8,479 nucleotides of DNA, taken from positions 1 to 8,479 of the forward strand of contig JABMNB010000749.1 of assembly GCA_013205335.1 (NCBI GenBank). The letters run 5' to 3'. The notes under the pieces were generated by a model that was not told the DNA's origin, did not search any database, and saw only the letters and a list, made by a program, of their open reading frames with translations. Source of the DNA: Rhodospirillales bacterium. Lineage in GTDB: Bacteria > Pseudomonadota > Alphaproteobacteria > Reyranellales > Reyranellaceae. A program made the position numbers and the translations under genes. This document shows positions 7,353 to 8,479 of the stretch, piece after piece. Positions within the stretch are counted from its first letter, which is position 1. Each line of letters opens with the position of its first letter.

Positions 7353-8114
7353 ATGAAAGGCGCGTTGGTCACAGGGGCGGGAGTGCGGATCGGCCGAGCG
7401 CTGGCTATGGCGCTGGCGGCCGATGGTTTCTTCGTCTTCGTGCACCATCGGAATTCGGCGGCGGACGCGCGGGAGACCGTGGCGACGATCCGGGCGGCAG
7501 GCGGCAAGGCAATTGCGGTGCGCGCCGACCTCGCATCGGCGCGACAGGCCGAGGCGCTGGTCGGCAAGTGCCGGGCACGCGGCGTGCAGCTAACCTGCCT
7601 GGTAAACAATGCCTCGCTCTTCAAGCTCGACCGGGCGCCGACGGCGACGGCGGCCGATTTCGACCTGCATATGGCCGTCAACCTGCGGGCGCCGCTGCTG
7701 CTGTCACAGGCGCTGGCAAGGCAGCTGCCGGCGAAGGAAACCGGCCTGGTCGTCAACGTGCTCGACCAGAAGCTGTTCAACCTCAATCCCGACTTCCTGA
7801 CCTATACCCTCTCCAAAGTGGGATTGCAGGGACTGACGACCCTGCTGGCGCAATCTTTCGCGCCGCGGCTGCGGGTGGCGGGCATCGCGCCCGGTCTGAC
7901 CCTGCGCAGCGGCAGCCAGACGGATGCGCGCTTTGCCCAACAGCACGCCGCCAATCCGCTCGCGGTGGGTGTGCAGGTCGACGATCTGGTTCGCGCGCTC
8001 CGCTTCATCGTGGCGACACCGAGCTATACCGGGGATACGCTGATCGTCGACAGCGGCGAGCACCTGATCGGCCGGCCGCGCGACATCGCCTTCGACAAGA
8101 AAAAGAAGAAATGA
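7353..8114 (+). CDS. SDR-family pteridine reductase-like enzyme (FolM/PTR1 type)
   Basis: A 253-residue short-chain reductase. The cofactor motif TGAGVRIGRA (7-16) fits the TGX3RXG form specific to pteridine reductases, and HHRNSAADA (31-39) resembles the PTR1 HYHRSAAEA stretch that favours NADPH. NNASLF (85-90) matches PTR1 NNASSF. In the active site the usual SDR Ser is replaced by Asp138 (VVNVLDQK), followed by Tyr151 and Lys155 (YTLSK). This is the Asp-Tyr-Lys arrangement of PTR1 and FolM. The likely reaction is NADPH-dependent reduction of dihydropterin or dihydrofolate to the tetrahydro form in the cytosol. The frame is open far upstream, antisense to the oxidoreductase gene, but recognisable homology begins at ATG 7353. 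The protein ends with five lysines. Its TGA overlaps the folB ATG, so the two are coupled. Confidence 0.87.
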   Translation: MKGALVTGAGVRIGRALAMALAADGFFVFVHHRNSAADARETVATIRAAGGKAIAVRADLASARQAEALVGKCRARGVQLTCLVNNASLFKLDRAPTATAADFDLHMAVNLRAPLLLSQALARQLPAKETGLVVNVLDQKLFNLNPDFLTYTLSKVGLQGLTTLLAQSFAPRLRVAGIAPGLTLRSGSQTDARFAQQHAANPLAVGVQVDDLVRALRFIVATPSYTGDTLIVDSGEHLIGRPRDIAFDKKKKK

Positions 8115-8479
8115 CCATGGCTGCCACCTCCGAACGCCGCATCTTCATCCGCGACATGCGGCTTCAGGTATCGATCGGCATCTACGACTTCGAGCTGGCC
8201 AAGCCGCAGGCGGTGGTCATCAACGTGGCGCTGCTGCTGGGAAGCCCCGACCGGGAGCCCGACGACAGCATCGCCAACGTGCTGAACTACGACGTGATCC
8301 ACGACGGTATTGCAGCGCTCGCCGGCGGCCGGCACTTCAATCTGCAGGAGACGCTGGTCGAGGCCATCCTCGACCTTTGCCTCGCGCAGCCTCAGGTCGT
8401 CGAAGCCCGCGTCTCGACCGAGAAGCCCGACGTCTACAAGGATTGCCGTGTCGGGTACGAGGCCGTCCGCCGTCGTTCA
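8111..8479 (+). CDS. folB: Dihydroneopterin aldolase FolB (3' end at window edge)
   Basis: The 123 visible codons run to the last base without a stop. Since FolB is about 120 residues long, almost the whole protein is here. It cleaves 7,8-dihydroneopterin to 6-hydroxymethyl-7,8-dihydropterin and glycolaldehyde in folate synthesis. Family features are IFIRDMRLQVSIGIYDFELA (11-30) with Glu28, VLNYDVIHDGI with Tyr60, FNLQETLVEAILDLCL (76-91) with Glu80, and VSTEKPDVYKDC with Lys105, the expected catalytic lysine. FolX, the epimerase relative, is a less likely alternative. ATG 8111 overlaps the SDR stop (ATGA); an in-frame ATG at 8117 is also possible. The A-rich lysine codons before it (AAGAAGAA) may serve as the ribosome binding site. 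Pairing with a pteridine reductase-like SDR supports a pterin role. Confidence 0.93.
   Translation, partial: MTMAATSERRIFIRDMRLQVSIGIYDFELAKPQAVVINVALLLGSPDREPDDSIANVLNYDVIHDGIAALAGGRHFNLQETLVEAILDLCLAQPQVVEARVSTEKPDVYKDCRVGYEAVRRRS

Noticed and set aside
6060..8114. A 684-codon plus-strand open frame running antisense through the oxidoreductase gene into the SDR
   Set aside because: Only the part from ATG 7353 looks like a protein family. The upstream part is low-complexity, Arg/Gly/Ala-rich antisense of the L2HGDH-like gene, a usual effect of high GC with a favourable frame.

Overview
The window is GC-rich chromosomal DNA with tightly packed genes. Its gene content is typical of an alphaproteobacterium: crotonase paralogues, a LivM-type permease, an L-2-hydroxyglutarate-dehydrogenase-like flavoprotein, and a pteridine-reductase-like SDR coupled to folB. 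I place it in the Rhodospirillales/Hyphomicrobiales sphere (for example Reyranella-like), but this is an impression from protein style and was not tested. I see no tRNA, rRNA, CRISPR array, insertion sequence or integrase. Ten protein-coding genes are supported, two of them cut by the window edges, plus one probable gene remnant.

Left part (1-2147): the C-terminal end of a TetR-type regulator, then about 160 bp holding a likely decayed SDR remnant. Two enoyl-CoA hydratase/isomerase (crotonase) genes follow, transcribed divergently from a 116-bp intergenic region. This looks like an acyl-CoA degradation locus, possibly controlled by the TetR protein.

Middle (2134-4285): an isolated LivM-like ABC permease on the minus strand overlaps the second crotonase tail to tail by 14 nt. 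A short divergent region containing a palindrome separates it from a VOC/glyoxalase-like gene and a small four-helix membrane protein on the plus strand. The membrane protein ends in a CTAG that also carries the stop codon of the next, convergent gene.

Right-middle (4282-7298, minus strand): a gene resembling the PA1024-type NADH:quinone reductase (usually annotated nitronate monooxygenase), then, reading upstream, a lipoprotein alpha/beta-hydrolase and an L2HGDH-like FAD oxidoreductase. The last two share an ATGA overlap and are almost certainly translated together. A 60-bp chain of four overlapping inverted repeats separates the hydrolase from the reductase gene.

Right end (7353-8479, plus strand): an SDR with the TGX3RXG and Asp-Tyr-Lys signature of pteridine reductases (FolM/PTR1 type), coupled by an ATGA overlap to folB (dihydroneopterin aldolase), which runs to the window edge. 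Together they form a pterin/folate module.

I found no convincing wholly new system. The points most worth a second look are the overlapping palindrome chain at 5296-5355, the palindrome between the permease and VOC genes, the orphan LivM permease, the SDR remnant and the pteridine-reductase/folB pair.
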